DNA of 64,000 nt from Trichomonas vaginalis G3. Its lineage: Eukaryota; Parabasalia; Trichomonadida; Trichomonadidae. How positions within the stretch are numbered: the stretch's first letter is position 1; each line of letters begins with the position of its first letter. Below are positions 28,601 to 39,121 of the stretch, one piece after another. The translations under genes were made by a program, and so were the position numbers. The stretch lies in assembly GCF_026262505.1 (NCBI RefSeq), contig NC_067207.1, positions 18,754,082 to 18,818,081 on the forward strand, read 5' to 3'. The notes below the pieces were generated by a model. That model ran no database searches. It worked only from the letters and a program-made list of their open reading frames with translations, and was not told the origin of the DNA.

Positions 28601-29055
28601 GGTTCATCAATCAAGTTCACAGTTTCATTTAACGAAACAGGAAACAGTGTTGGTTTTGTTGGTGATAAATCAGTGAATGGCGGAACATTCGATGTCTTTG
28701 TTGATGGTAAATTCAACTGTCGAATCAACACCAGTGTCTTCCTTTCTAACGAACTGAGATGATTGACAGGAAACAAGTTCTATCAGTCACCTCTTGGAGG
28801 AATCAAAAACTTTGTCAGCAAATCAAAACATTCATTTGTTTTGAAAACACAACAAAGCCAACAAGTGAAGAAAATGGACCTAATAATCTAGATAATGGAA
28901 AAGCTTCGGTTGCTGTCATTGCTGGATCATGTGTTGCTGCAGTTATTGTTGTTGGAGTTATTATTGCAATTGTCATATTTGTTTTTATTCGATCACCAAA
29001 ACCAGGCTACCAAACTGCAGACACAGAACCAGCAGCAGAAGACTGTGATCTGTAA
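25641..29055 (+). pseudogene. M60-like (mucin-targeting) metalloprotease gene with two frameshifts
   Basis: One gene read in three successive frames (25641 to about 26520; about 26520 to 28760; about 28765-29055), so two frame changes: a pseudogene or sequence errors. Parts in order: short hydrophobic leader (MFFVFLGLL); an N-terminal beta domain with the FYAPPGELITVEIP segment typical of M60-like proteins; the gluzincin motif HEIAHH with a downstream Glu 13 residues later (around nt 26690-26745); a PA14-like carbohydrate-binding region (EGAYFAPKTAKYKFFF.. to YYYRIVIMDG); further beta domains; one C-terminal membrane segment (Val/Ile/Ala-rich) and a short acidic tail. The family cleaves O-glycoproteins such as mucins at the cell surface. 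Decayed fragments of the same family lie at 33.6 and 35.0-35.3 kb. Confidence 0.88.
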
Positions 29056-29568
29056 TATATAATTTATTATCTATAATTTATAATTTCTAATCGATATATT
29101 TGTTTAAATAAAGATAAATGTTATCTTTCAACAAAATCTTATAAAACAAAGATGATTCATAAAATTTAACATATAGAAAAGTATTCTAGATAAATATTTG
29201 AAATCAATGGGCCTGTTCATGCGGTAACCAGTGGTATAATTCACCTTGAAGATATTACACTTTTCACGTATTTTGTGTTTCCAATTCTATCGTACATATT
29301 TGTGAGGATTGGAAGTTTTTTTTACATTAAAATTTTTGTGTGTCAAAAATAAAGTAACTGATGAAAATGGTTCAAAGAGATTTTATTGTTTTCATCTATA
29401 TTTAAAAAAATCATCAATAGATCGGTATTTGAACCAGAAAAAATTTTTGAAACGTTACAAAAATTTTCAAGAATTAAGTCCTTTCGCTATAGCCGAAATG
29501 TTCTATTGTTTATTCTACAGAAAATTTATGTATATCGTATTTTTTGAGAGAATACTTCACTTTTATCA
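29056..29568. other. Spacer and promoter of the flavoprotein gene
   Basis: No gene. A TTCACTTTT motif at 29556-29564, with the A of TCA 10 nt before the start codon, is a textbook-like trichomonad initiator and implies a 5' leader of about 10 nt. Confidence 0.55.
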
Positions 29569-30237
29569 ATGCTTTCATCTGTAGGATCCAGATTTGCAGC
29601 AAATGTATTACTATTCAACTGCTCACCAAGATCCAATAACAATACAATGAAGCTTCTTAAAGAAGTTGCTCGTGGCGTCGAGTCTGTTGGCAAAACAGCC
29701 GAAATTGTTCAACTCAGTAAGCTGAAACTCAAACCATGCCAATCTTGCCTTGAATGCAAGAGGCCAAACTCTCCAAATCGCTGTGTTATTAAAGATGGAC
29801 TTCAGAAGTATCTTGATCAACTTCATGAAGTTGATGCATTCGCAATTGGCTCTCCAATATACATAGGTAACCCAAGTGCCTACTTCTACTCCTTCATTGA
29901 GCGTGCCATTTACAGTAACTTCATGTATACAAAGACACCAAGCAAATTCGGCAGAAAAATCAAGACAGGACTTGTCTTTTCAATGGGTGCATCAAAGGAA
30001 ACGTTCGAGAAAACTTACTGGCCAAAATATCAACATATCAAGGACTACATGGAATTAGTTTTTGGTCCATGTGCTGGAATTGTTACTAACTGCACACAAG
30101 TCTTAACACCGAAAGCAAACATCGACTATGAGATGCCCCTCTTTGATATGGACTTAATCAACAATTACGTCAAAGAACATGATCCAATTGAATTGAAGAA
30201 GGCTTTTGACCTGGGTGTTAAGCTTGCTTCCAAGTAA
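29569..30237 (+). CDS. Iron-sulfur flavoprotein-like NAD(P)H:FMN reductase, probably hydrogenosomal
   Basis: A complete 222-residue protein. The N-terminus MLSSVGSRFA has the form of trichomonad hydrogenosomal presequences (ML-S, Arg at -2 from a likely cleavage). A flavodoxin-like fold follows: phosphate-binding NCSPRSNNNTMKLL (17-30), a Cys cluster C57-C60-C63-C72 (CQSCLEC then RC) as in Isf proteins that bind a 4Fe-4S cluster, and AIGSPIYIGNPSAYFYSFIERA which binds the flavin. Archaeal Isf and its parabasalid relatives move electrons from reduced ferredoxin to small acceptors such as oxygen or drugs (family knowledge). The last Cys spacing (eight residues) is slightly longer than the classical motif. 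Codon use is GC-richer than its surroundings, consistent with good expression. The stop is TAAAT, a combined stop/poly(A) signal. Confidence 0.88.
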   Translation: MLSSVGSRFAANVLLFNCSPRSNNNTMKLLKEVARGVESVGKTAEIVQLSKLKLKPCQSCLECKRPNSPNRCVIKDGLQKYLDQLHEVDAFAIGSPIYIGNPSAYFYSFIERAIYSNFMYTKTPSKFGRKIKTGLVFSMGASKETFEKTYWPKYQHIKDYMELVFGPCAGIVTNCTQVLTPKANIDYEMPLFDMDLINNYVKEHDPIELKKAFDLGVKLASK

Positions 30238-30509
30238 ATACAACTACTTATTCATATAATAAGTAAAAAAAAGTTTTTTATGAAGTTTACAATTTTATAT
30301 TAAGGAAATTTTATGTAAAAATAATTCTTCATTCACAGCAAGATGTTGTAAACAAATAGACATCTTATTGCTTTTTTAAGATTAAATTAAATTGTAATAA
30401 ACCGATTTTTATGAGGTTTACAATTTTATATTCCTTTATTCAGGGCTAAGTCGAGGAACCATTTTAACTTCATTGCTCCAAAAAATCAATAACCAAATTG
30501 GAATAATGG

Positions 30510-31517
30510 ATGGGGACCACAATACAAGAATTGATGCATCAAGAATGGGCAGAGTTTTTCCCAAATTCAGAACAAGGTTTAAAATACTCTTCTAAAAGTC
30601 AAAAACTCAGTTCAGAAGATCAAAGCTATTATATTAGCCTTTGTAATTTTGGCTCATTACTCACAGAAGGTGCCATTAACTTTACGACTTCGAAAGATAC
30701 AACAAAAACTCTTATTGAAACAACAAATTTTAATAACTGCACTAATACTAAAGGAAGAGGAGGAAGTTTATACTTCGCTCCAGAAGGTCAATGCGTCCAA
30801 AATCGAATTTGTAGTTTAAAATCTAAATCTACTCATGGGGATATGTATTGTTATGTTGATGTTAGTGGCCTTCCTTTATGTAAGAATTTTATTCTTAATT
30901 CTTCGTTTACTGAAAGTGGGCATTTGCAAAATCTTGAATCAGGACATATTAATCTAAAAAATGGAGAAGTTGAAATAAAGAATATAAATATTTCGTACAC
31001 TTCTGATTGGCATGGTAGCTTATTCAGCATTTACCTTTCTAATTCTTCATCTGGAGTATCATTTTCATCATTTAGTAATAATACAGATAGTTATCTATCA
31101 GCATGGGCTTATTATTTTTATTTCGATGATTCAATTGGAACATTAATGATTAAGTTATGTAACTACATAAATAACGATATGCATGTAATAGTAAGTGCTC
31201 ATGATACATATACTAATCTAATTTATTGTAATTTTATCAATAACACATTTAGAGCTTATTATTTTGGTCAAAGGGGTTCACATAATATTACAATTGAAAG
31301 ATGTTACATTGATAAAAGTAACCCTAGAAAAACGGGAAAAGTTTACTACAAAAGCAATGCACAAAATCCAATAGAAACAATTGAATTTGATATTCCTAAA
31401 TCAATGAATGAAGAAAAAAATGAAATAAAATATTTAAACATAAAGAAAAAAATTATTAAGGCTCCGGTCCTGCATGATTGCTGCATATACTTAGGACGAG
31501 TATCTAATAAGGAGTAA
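30510..31517 (+). CDS. Beta-helix surface family, copy 2, end altered by an inserted element
   Basis: 335 residues. This copy keeps the segment MHQEWAEFFPNSEQGLKYSS upstream of TEGAINFTTS, in frame, with an ATG at 30510, but no signal peptide. Repeated beta-helix turns carry NFNNC, SNNTDS and NFINNT motifs. The last 19 residues (from about 31460) come from the 1.5-kb TTAA-flanked element, so the native C-terminus is lost. An upstream frame (SRGTILTSLLQKINN) conserved in the other copies lies offset just before the start. Probably a non-functional copy. Confidence 0.6.
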   Translation: MGTTIQELMHQEWAEFFPNSEQGLKYSSKSQKLSSEDQSYYISLCNFGSLLTEGAINFTTSKDTTKTLIETTNFNNCTNTKGRGGSLYFAPEGQCVQNRICSLKSKSTHGDMYCYVDVSGLPLCKNFILNSSFTESGHLQNLESGHINLKNGEVEIKNINISYTSDWHGSLFSIYLSNSSSGVSFSSFSNNTDSYLSAWAYYFYFDDSIGTLMIKLCNYINNDMHVIVSAHDTYTNLIYCNFINNTFRAYYFGQRGSHNITIERCYIDKSNPRKTGKVYYKSNAQNPIETIEFDIPKSMNEEKNEIKYLNIKKKIIKAPVLHDCCIYLGRVSNKE

Positions 31518-32976
31518 AAATATACCAATAGATTGCACATATACCAATATTTTGTAAAAATTAAATATTATCTATTTTTAAAATTTTCGAATTTGACTAT
31601 ATTATCGTTTTAAACATGATATATACTAACTTTACTATTTGATATATGATAAATAATGATATTTTAAAAATTGAAAATTTGGATTTTTAAATTCACAAAG
31701 TATATAGTATAGTAAATTCATAAATGAGTATAATGCGCCCAATTATAACAATTTTCAATCATTTGATAATTCTATGACTATGGATTTTTGTACTTCTAAT
31801 TAAAATAATGTCACTTTTTAATATACTGAGTTTAAGGTTTAAATTTAATTTAAAAAATCGATTTGTTTATACATATTGGAAAGGAATTTTTTGATAATAT
31901 CTTTTGTATATTAATACTTTATGACTTATACTATGTCACCATAATATAAGTTCAAATTTTTATCATGCACATCAATATAAAATTGTAATTCAAAAAACAC
32001 CTACTTCTATCGTCAAAAATCCTCTCAATTTGAAAAAAATACATCAAAAATATCAAATTTGCAAACCTAATTCTTCGAAATACCGAAGAAGGTAGAATAC
32101 ACAAATAGTGTCCATAGAAACTATATAATTTTCTTTACAAATTGTCGAAGGGGAACTGAGAGTTTTTTCTTATACGTTGAATTATAAATCAAATTATTGA
32201 ATGGATTTTTGGAAAATTGAATACTCAATTATCGAAAAACCGTTTTGACAAAAAGTGATTAATACAATATTGTTGCCTATATTAAGTAATTATCATATAT
32301 GATTTTTATTATCATATCAATTAATCGTGCATGAAGTTATTCTCGACGCAAAAATGGTTTTTTATAGGGGTCTTGCAAACCTAATTCTTCTTTCATATAT
32401 TTTTTTAGAAGCAAACTCACTATATCAAAATAAACTTTAGTTGCATTCTAACAATTTGTCGAAGGGGAACTGAGAGTTTTTTCTTTATTATCAAGATATG
32501 ACAAAAATGTTAATATACAATTTTTTAATATTCGACATATATAGCGATAATGTAATATTATATGATTTTATTATATTTTGATAGCATATATAAACCTTAT
32601 CATATTATTAAAACTTTGACAAATCAAAAATCTTTAGATTCTGTCAAAAAGTGATTTGTCAGATTTTTTCAAAAAAACAAATAACTCATCTAGAAGAGAT
32701 TGAAAATCAAGTTTACTAATAACAATATAATGTATCACTAATATGCTATAAAATGTCGTGGGCTTTTTTGATAATAAATAGTTTTACCGGTCAAAGTTGA
32801 AATTTGTCAAAATACCGAATTCTCAGATAAGATGAACTATAATAGTAATACTCAGTTTAAATATACAATACTATAGTGTATTACATAATGATATTATATA
32901 CTAAAATAAAAGTATCAAAAACTCATATTGGTGGAGATATTAAAACTTTTAAAATTGAGAGGGTGGGACCGGAGCC
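31460..32976. mobile_element. 1.5-kb TTAA-flanked non-autonomous element
   Basis: Terminal inverted repeats GGCTCCGGTCC (31460-31470) and GGACCGGAGCC (32966-32976) are each flanked by TTAA (31456-31459, 32977-32980), which gives a TTAA target duplication as in piggyBac- or Kolobok-type transposons. The repeats are only 11 bp. No coding frame inside. Two GC-richer motifs (GCAAACCTAATTCTTC and GTCGAAGGGGAACTGAGAG) occur twice with a 315-bp offset, at about 32063-32170 and 32376-32485. Confidence 0.75.
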
Positions 32977-33570
32977 TTAAAAAATTTAAAGGGGCACGCT
33001 TGAATAATTTGCATTTTTGGTAAAAATAAAATCATTAAGGATATTTATTTTTAATTCTGAGATGTATTATATTCACTACTATTTTTAATGCATGCATTAC
33101 ATAAGTTTTATTCTCTGTACTATAGTGTAAGTAATTGTGTGTATGTAAAAAAAATTTTTTTTATAAAAAGTATCAAGTATGTTTCGTTGAAAGATCAGCA
33201 CTTTATAGTATGGTAAGTCAGTAATTTTATACCTACAATTTGCTTATGTGGATATTTTGAGTATTTCTGAAAATTTAAAAGCTAATAAATGAATTTTCGC
33301 TAAAATTGATCCCAGTTTATGAGATTTCTTTTAACTTGATTGCAATAATGCTCGTGTAACATGGATATTAGCCGATAGAGTGTAAATTTGAAATTAGATT
33401 TTAACTTAATTGCATGAAATTTAAACATGGATCATGCAGAGGTTTACTATACATGCCGAACTATATGGGCGGCAAGAATTGCAAAGCCGAGCATATTGTT
33501 GCTAATAAACCATTAAAAAAATGATGTAAACTATTCAAAATTAAATACTTACGTCTTTTGTCTCGCAGTT
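32977..33570. other. AT-rich spacer
   Basis: Nothing supported. No continuation of beta-helix copy 2 is recognisable right of the TTAA element. Confidence 0.4.
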
Positions 33571-33574
33571 TATT

Positions 33575-33715
33575 ATTTTTATCATAATTCTTCTAAATGG
33601 TATGATATTGAAAGAGAAAAATCAAAATTAAGTCATTTGAATCTCAAAGATAAAACGACTTTTGTAAAAAAATCATTAAATGATAACGATAATTCATTTT
33701 CCTTTTCAGATATAT
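33575..33715 (+). pseudogene. Decayed M60-like protease fragment
   Basis: Resembles 27955-28070 of the M60 gene (TCTAAATGGTATGATATTG against TCCAAATGGTATGATGTTG, then AAGTCATTTGAATCT), diverged and without a long frame. A relic of another family member. Confidence 0.7.
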
Positions 33716-33779
33716 TGTTTCCATGGTTTCTTTTTTATAATGTATGTTTTCAAATTTTGATGTAGAATTTCTGAAGTTT

Positions 33780-34867
33780 ACAATTTTACTTCACTCGTTT
33801 TCGTTTCGAGTCGAAGAACGAAATTAGAATCATTAGTTCAAAAATACAATCGATATCATGAAATGATAAAAGAAGAAGATAATAGAAGAATTGATGCATC
33901 AAGAATGGGGAGAGTTTTTCACAAGTTCCGAACAAGGAACAAACTACTCTCTAAAAATCAAAAAACTTAATTCAGAAGATCAAAGCTATTACATTAGCTT
34001 TTGTAATTTTGGTACATTACTCACAGAAGGCGCTATTAACTTTACTACTTCGAAAGATACCACGAAAACCCTTATAGAAAATACGAATTTTAATAATTGT
34101 TCTAATTCGAAGGAAACTGGAGGAAGTTTATACTACTCTAGGAAAGGTGAATGCGTCCAAAATCGAATATGTAGTTTAAATTCTAATTCTGCAAAAGGAA
34201 ATATGTATTGTTGGGTTTGTGTCAGTGATCTCTCTGAATATAAGAATAAAATTCTTAATTCTTATATTTTTCAAAGTGGAAATATGTTTAAAGATAAAGA
34301 TGGAAATGTTCGTCTAAGAAACGGAGAAATAGAAGTAAATTCAATACTTATGGCAGTTTATTTGACATCTGGTACTACAATTCTCCATCTAAAGTATCAT
34401 TTTCAACGTTTAGTAATAATACTGATACATTTACTACTGGTTGGTATATCAATTTTTGTCGCGATTTTTTTGATTCATCACAAACATTATTGATAAAGTC
34501 ATGTGACTATTTAAGTAATAATTTATATTTAATTATAATCTCTAAAGAAGCAATTGTTAACGTCGCAAATTGTAATTTTATCAATAATACAGGAAGAAAT
34601 AGTTATTTTTATCAAAGTTCTTCAGGTTCAGGAAATATTACAATTGATGGATGTTACATTGATGAAAATGATATTAGAATACATAGAACAGTTATTTTCA
34701 CAAACATTGTTACAAATCCAATCAAAATAGAAATACCACATCTGTCATGTGCATTTGATATTCCGAAATCAATGAATGAGGAAGAAAACAAAATCATGTA
34801 TTTAAACAGAATTAAAAATCTTCATTTTTGGTTCTTTGAATCATTTTTTATTTCTCAATTTAAGTAA
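33780..34867 (+). pseudogene. Beta-helix surface family, copy 3, frameshifted
   Basis: Homologous to copies 1, 2 and 4 from the shared upstream motif (GTTTCGAGTCGAAGAACG) onward. The frame beginning near 33894 (MHQEWGEFFTSSEQG) is lost around 34340 and the family sequence continues in another frame to 34867, ending in a basic then aromatic segment like the other copies. One frameshift and no signal peptide: a pseudogene. Confidence 0.8.
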
Positions 34868-34954
34868 ATATTAACGTATTTCATAAATTAAATTTGCCAA
34901 ATTATTTTTGAAACAGATCAATAGAAAAATCGAAAGATATATGAAGTATATGCT

Positions 34955-35330
34955 AGCATTTTGGGAAAAGAAAGTTAAATACAGATTCTTCTTCAATGAA
35001 AACAGATAATTCTTGATCTATAAGAGATAAGATTATATAAGAAATACGATAAAAGTAGAGTCTGACATGTGCAGATATAATGACTGAATTTATCATTGAT
35101 TCAACACACGAAATTGATTTAATCTAAATCTTGAAACAGGTCATAAACTATTTTGGAAGATAGTGACAAATATTACATTGATTAAAACATATGATGTTAA
35201 AGAATTCGAAATCAAAGTTAAAAGTAATTCTAAAGGATCTTATTCATCTATCTGTACGATTGTTCCTTTGTTCTTAATCTCAGATTCACGAAACATTATT
35301 CCATCAACACACACTAAATTTATGTAACAG
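34955..35330 (+). pseudogene. Mosaic M60-like protease fragment
   Basis: 34955-35160 is a badly decayed match to 27710-27920 of the M60 gene. It is followed directly by about 150 bp (35175-35325) virtually identical to 28385-28532. The intervening part of the gene is missing. Old and new parts side by side imply a second, recent copying event into an old relic. Confidence 0.85.
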
Positions 35331-35375
35331 AAGTTAAATATATTAAGATACTTTTATACTTTGTTACATAAATTT
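35316..35375. other. 14-bp perfect inverted repeat
   Basis: AAATTTATGTAACA (35316-35329) and TGTTACATAAATTT (35362-35375) with a 32-nt loop, at the right edge of the recent M60 patch. Possibly a terminator-like or recombination-associated hairpin. Confidence 0.7.
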
Positions 35376-35928
35376 ATATTGTGAATATGCCCTGGTGCCA
35401 TTCATCTCAGAACTGAATGGCATTCAATGGAATTTTATCATAAATTGAATTATTTTCTGAAGTTTAAAGCTTCCAAACTATATACTTTCTACTGACTTTT
35501 GCTTCTAATATTAATGGATGATATAATTCTTAAGAAGAAAATATATTCTGATAAATCTTTTCCCATATAAATTCGAATGTTATCATAAGTGAAGCTATCA
35601 TACGTACTATTACTTGTACAACTTACATGAACTCTCATATTTACCTTTCGTAACTAAAGGCTCAATCAGTATGCCTAAAAATTCTGAAGTTTACATTTTT
35701 ACTTCCCTTTTTTCGTTTCGAGTCGAAGAGCAATTTTAACTTCATTACCTCAAAAAATCAGCAACCGATTTGAAATGAATTTAGAGAAATATAATACAAG
35801 AACTGTTCCATCAAGAATGGACAGAGTTTTTCCAAAATTCAGAACAAAGAACAAATTACTCTACGAAAAGTCAAAAACTTAGTTCAAACGATCAGAATTA
35901 TTATATAAGTTTTTGTAATTTTGTCACA
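35376..35928. other. Upstream region of beta-helix copy 4
   Basis: From about 35690 nearly identical to the region before copy 1 (16035 onward), including the offset conserved frame SSRR.ILTSLPQKI. No independent gene. Confidence 0.6.
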
Positions 35929-36786
35929 ATGATAACAGAAGGTGCCATTAACTTTACGACTTCGAAAGAAACAACGAAAACTCTTATTGAAACAACAAAT
36001 TTTAATAACTGCTCCAATACTCAAGGTTGGGGAGGAAGTTTATACTTCTCCACAGAAGGCGAATGCGTCCAAAATCGAATTTGTAGTTTAAATTCTAATT
36101 CTGCTAAATCATGGATGTATTGTTTTGTTGATGTCAGTAATATTGCTAAATATAAGAATAAAATAATAAATTCTTCTATTTCTGAAAGCGGAAATTTATA
36201 TAAAAATAAAGAAGGAAATATTCATCTAAAAAAAAGAGAAATTGAAATAAATTCTATAAATATTTCTTATACTAATATATATAGTAATAGTTTATTTGAC
36301 ATAGGATACTTTAATTCTTCATCCAGAGCATCATTTTCCACATTTAGTAATATTACTGATACACATTCAGTTAGTTATTATGTTTATTTTACTCATTCAT
36401 CAGAAACATTATTGATTAAGTCATGTAACTACTTAAGTAACAATTTCCATGTAATAATAAGTTCTTTTGATACATATGTTTATGTAGTTAATTGTAATTT
36501 CATCAATAACACAGGTAGAAATAAGTATTTTTATCATAATTGTTATGCTCCAGGTAATACTACAATTGATGGATGTTACATTGATGAAAGTAATCCTAAA
36601 ATAGAAGAAAAAGTTTATTTCACAAACAATAAAACAAATCCAATCAAAATAGGTGAATTTGATATTCCTAAATCAGAGAATGACGAAGAAAATGAAATCA
36701 TATATGTCAACAGAAAGAAAAAATTCTTCAAAAATCTTCATTTTTTGCTGTTTGAATCATTTTTTGTTATTTCTCGAAAGAAGTAA
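35929..36786 (+). CDS. Beta-helix surface family, copy 4, probably 5'-truncated
   Basis: 285 residues from MITEGAINFTTS, the same apparent start as copy 1, and very similar to it (ISESGNLYKNK, SINISYTNIYSNS, SCNYLSNNFHVI). The homologous frame is open upstream without ATG, and there is no signal peptide. The C-terminus KKKFFKNLHFLLFESFFVIS resembles copy 1. The pair 1/4 forms one recent duplication; 2 and 3 are more distant. Role as for the family: surface beta-helix, probably not functional here. Confidence 0.6.
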   Translation: MITEGAINFTTSKETTKTLIETTNFNNCSNTQGWGGSLYFSTEGECVQNRICSLNSNSAKSWMYCFVDVSNIAKYKNKIINSSISESGNLYKNKEGNIHLKKREIEINSINISYTNIYSNSLFDIGYFNSSSRASFSTFSNITDTHSVSYYVYFTHSSETLLIKSCNYLSNNFHVIISSFDTYVYVVNCNFINNTGRNKYFYHNCYAPGNTTIDGCYIDESNPKIEEKVYFTNNKTNPIKIGEFDIPKSENDEENEIIYVNRKKKFFKNLHFLLFESFFVISRKK

Positions 36787-37066
36787 AATATATCAACATA
36801 ATTCGATGTTTTTATATCTTTTGAAATCAAAATTATTATTATATCTTGAAAGAAGTGAAATATCAGCATAAATTGGCTCTGAATCAATATGTTATGATAA
36901 ATCTTATTAAATACATCTAAGGATGCTAAGCAAATTAATTTATTTTGAAACTTCTTTATAATAACCGTAAATTTGAAAGTTGGTTTTCACAAATCTCATA
37001 TAAATATAAGTTATGATCTAGCATAAATCATAAAGAAGTAAAAATTGATTACAAATAATATAGATT

Positions 37067-37156
37067 TATTGAACTGTAAAAACATAAGAAGGACCAAAAG
37101 TTGTATTGAAAAAGTTTTGTGACTTTCTGATAGCATTTGGATCTAAACTTGTTCTT
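37067..37156 (-). pseudogene. Pseudokinase-like gene, displaced 3' end
   Basis: On the minus strand the sequence continues the split kinase: after the duplicated target (encoding RTSLD) it reads PNAIRKSQNFFNTTFGPS.. to a TAA stop at 37067-37069. Aligned with the other side of the transposon it restores one frame, which fixes the insertion point exactly. Confidence 0.85.
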
Positions 37157-37940
37157 GTTATAGACCGAAAATAGATTTTTTCGGTTTTCTCTTCAAATAA
37201 TTGAAAGAATGATACTATTATAGGTTTATTATATTATATAGCATATAATCATGCTATAGCCAAAAATTATAAGTTTTGAGAAGATTGAATATAACACAAA
37301 TAAATTTGAATGTAAGTTAAATTGCTTGTTGTTTTTAATAGCTATTTAATGAGAAATCCAATATTGCAAAATTCAAATTGAATGATTGAAAGAACAGAAA
37401 AAGTCATTCTTTTCAATTTCGAATATGTTTCATTGTATTTAGAATTATATGGCAAATAAGATATTTAAACTTGATTTTTGAAGGAAAATTCACAAAATTG
37501 AATAAATTCAAATAATTTTTATTCAAAAATAAACTAGTTATTTGAGTTTAATACTAATTATCTATTCAAACTACAAAGTTTGTAATTTAAAATATTTTGT
37601 GAGATCAGATTGAATTAATTCAAGGTTCTTTTCAATTAATATTAATGACCATATTACGCATTTTCGAACATTCTAAACCAAATATATAAAAATGGGAGAC
37701 GAATGTTAAATTTGCTAGACATGGGGGAGTTGTCTGCAAAGTTTTAGCTCTTATCTCTAACAAAAAATTAATTTTTAAAAAAATGACCGAATACGTTTCA
37801 CAGCGAGAAAAAAATAAAAGGCAAGATAGAATTTTCTAGACATAAAGAAGTTGTTTACCGAGTTTTAGCTCTTATCTCTAACAAAAAATTAATTTTTAAA
37901 AAAATGACCGAATACGTTTCACAGCGAGAAAAATATAAAA
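37157..37940 (+). repeat. Left terminal inverted repeat of the integrase-type transposon
   Basis: Inverted copy of about 40308-41092. Its inner part holds a ~119-bp tandem repeat (motif GAGTTTTAGCTCTTATCTC, then ACGTTTCACAGCGAG) present about twice here and slightly more than twice on the right. Confidence 0.88.
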
Positions 37941-38116
37941 CTCTACACTGATTTTAATTTTCATTTCCAGTCACTTTACTTATTATTTTTTCTTTTTTTC
38001 ATTTTAATTATAAATTATTTCATAATACGTTTATTTACGTTACCATTTTCTTTATTCTTTTGAATTCCATACTAGACACTTATAGAATATTTTGATTGTT
38101 AACGTACTTCATTAGA

Positions 38117-39121
38117 ATGAATCCTTACAAAGGGTATGTCGATCGAATTTACCTAATTGGTATTTCCAATCAGATTGAAGAAGGTAAAATGACATGGGAA
38201 GAAGCTTGCACCCATGTTCCCATCACCCCAACCCTTCAATCAAATGATTTCAAATATTTAGATGTTTCAAAATCTTTTTTACAAAATCAATTTAGCTTAC
38301 AGAATATCCCATTGCCTAAAGGCAAGAAAGGTCGTAGGGTCAATCCCTACGACCAAATCAAAGCTCTTGCTGTGATACATGACCACTGGGCCTTTCCCTG
38401 TGGTCAAACAAAACAATGGAAACGTTTGAAATTACAACAAATTGATGTATCTTATAGAGAAGTACGCAGATACTTCAAAGAAAATCATTTCACCAAGACG
38501 CGATTAGAGCATGCCGGGCCAGAAACAGCAGTAAGATATTGGGCGCTTTCACCCAATCTTATCTGGCACGCAGATGTTCATTATTTTAGGGGTGTTCGTG
38601 GCCAGTATATTTATGGCATAATCGACGATTTTAGCCGCAAAGTCCTAGCGTGTATACAAATACCAGATATGCTAGCAGCGACGACAGCGAACGTTGCGGC
38701 TTCCGCCTTCATTGAATTTGGCGCCCCTTATTGTTTCTGGACCGACAACGGTTCAGAAAATAGGGGCGCCTTTCAAGATCTACTTGATCTTTGGGGCGTC
38801 CAATGGCGGCATACAGACTCTCATTCTCCCTACCAAAATGGGATGATTGAGAGATTCTGGCCGACATTGGAGCGCTGCCAAAGCATTCAGGCTATTCCTG
38901 CCTTTATTTGGGAGTACAATAATAACACACCGCATGAAGATCTCCCAATTAATCCATTAACTGGAACAAATTACACGCCAAATCAAATGTATCAGCTGAA
39001 ACCGAAATACACAAATGCAGATACAGAAAGGTTGTGGCAAATATGGGATACAGATACAGGCATGACGCTGTTGACACATTCACAGCGTAATAATAAACAT
39101 AATTTTTTAATTTCATTTTAA
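38117..39121 (+). CDS. Transposase with retroviral-integrase-type (rve) DDE core
   Basis: 334 residues from the ATG at 38117; the frame is open 21 nt upstream, but the motif TTCATTAGA just before this ATG resembles an initiator and supports the start. The DDE core is visible: first Asp in IWHADVHYFRG, second Asp in FWTDNGSENRG, Glu in SPYQNGMIERFWPTLE, with the DD(35)E-like spacing. An N-terminal helix-rich region (YREVRRYFKENHFTKTRL) may bind DNA. The composition is notably GC-richer than the surroundings, suggesting acquisition or constraint. Unlike the Polinton integrase at 53.4 kb it has no chromo-like C-terminal tail. Intact, so possibly active. Confidence 0.88.
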   Translation: MNPYKGYVDRIYLIGISNQIEEGKMTWEEACTHVPITPTLQSNDFKYLDVSKSFLQNQFSLQNIPLPKGKKGRRVNPYDQIKALAVIHDHWAFPCGQTKQWKRLKLQQIDVSYREVRRYFKENHFTKTRLEHAGPETAVRYWALSPNLIWHADVHYFRGVRGQYIYGIIDDFSRKVLACIQIPDMLAATTANVAASAFIEFGAPYCFWTDNGSENRGAFQDLLDLWGVQWRHTDSHSPYQNGMIERFWPTLERCQSIQAIPAFIWEYNNNTPHEDLPINPLTGTNYTPNQMYQLKPKYTNADTERLWQIWDTDTGMTLLTHSQRNNKHNFLISF

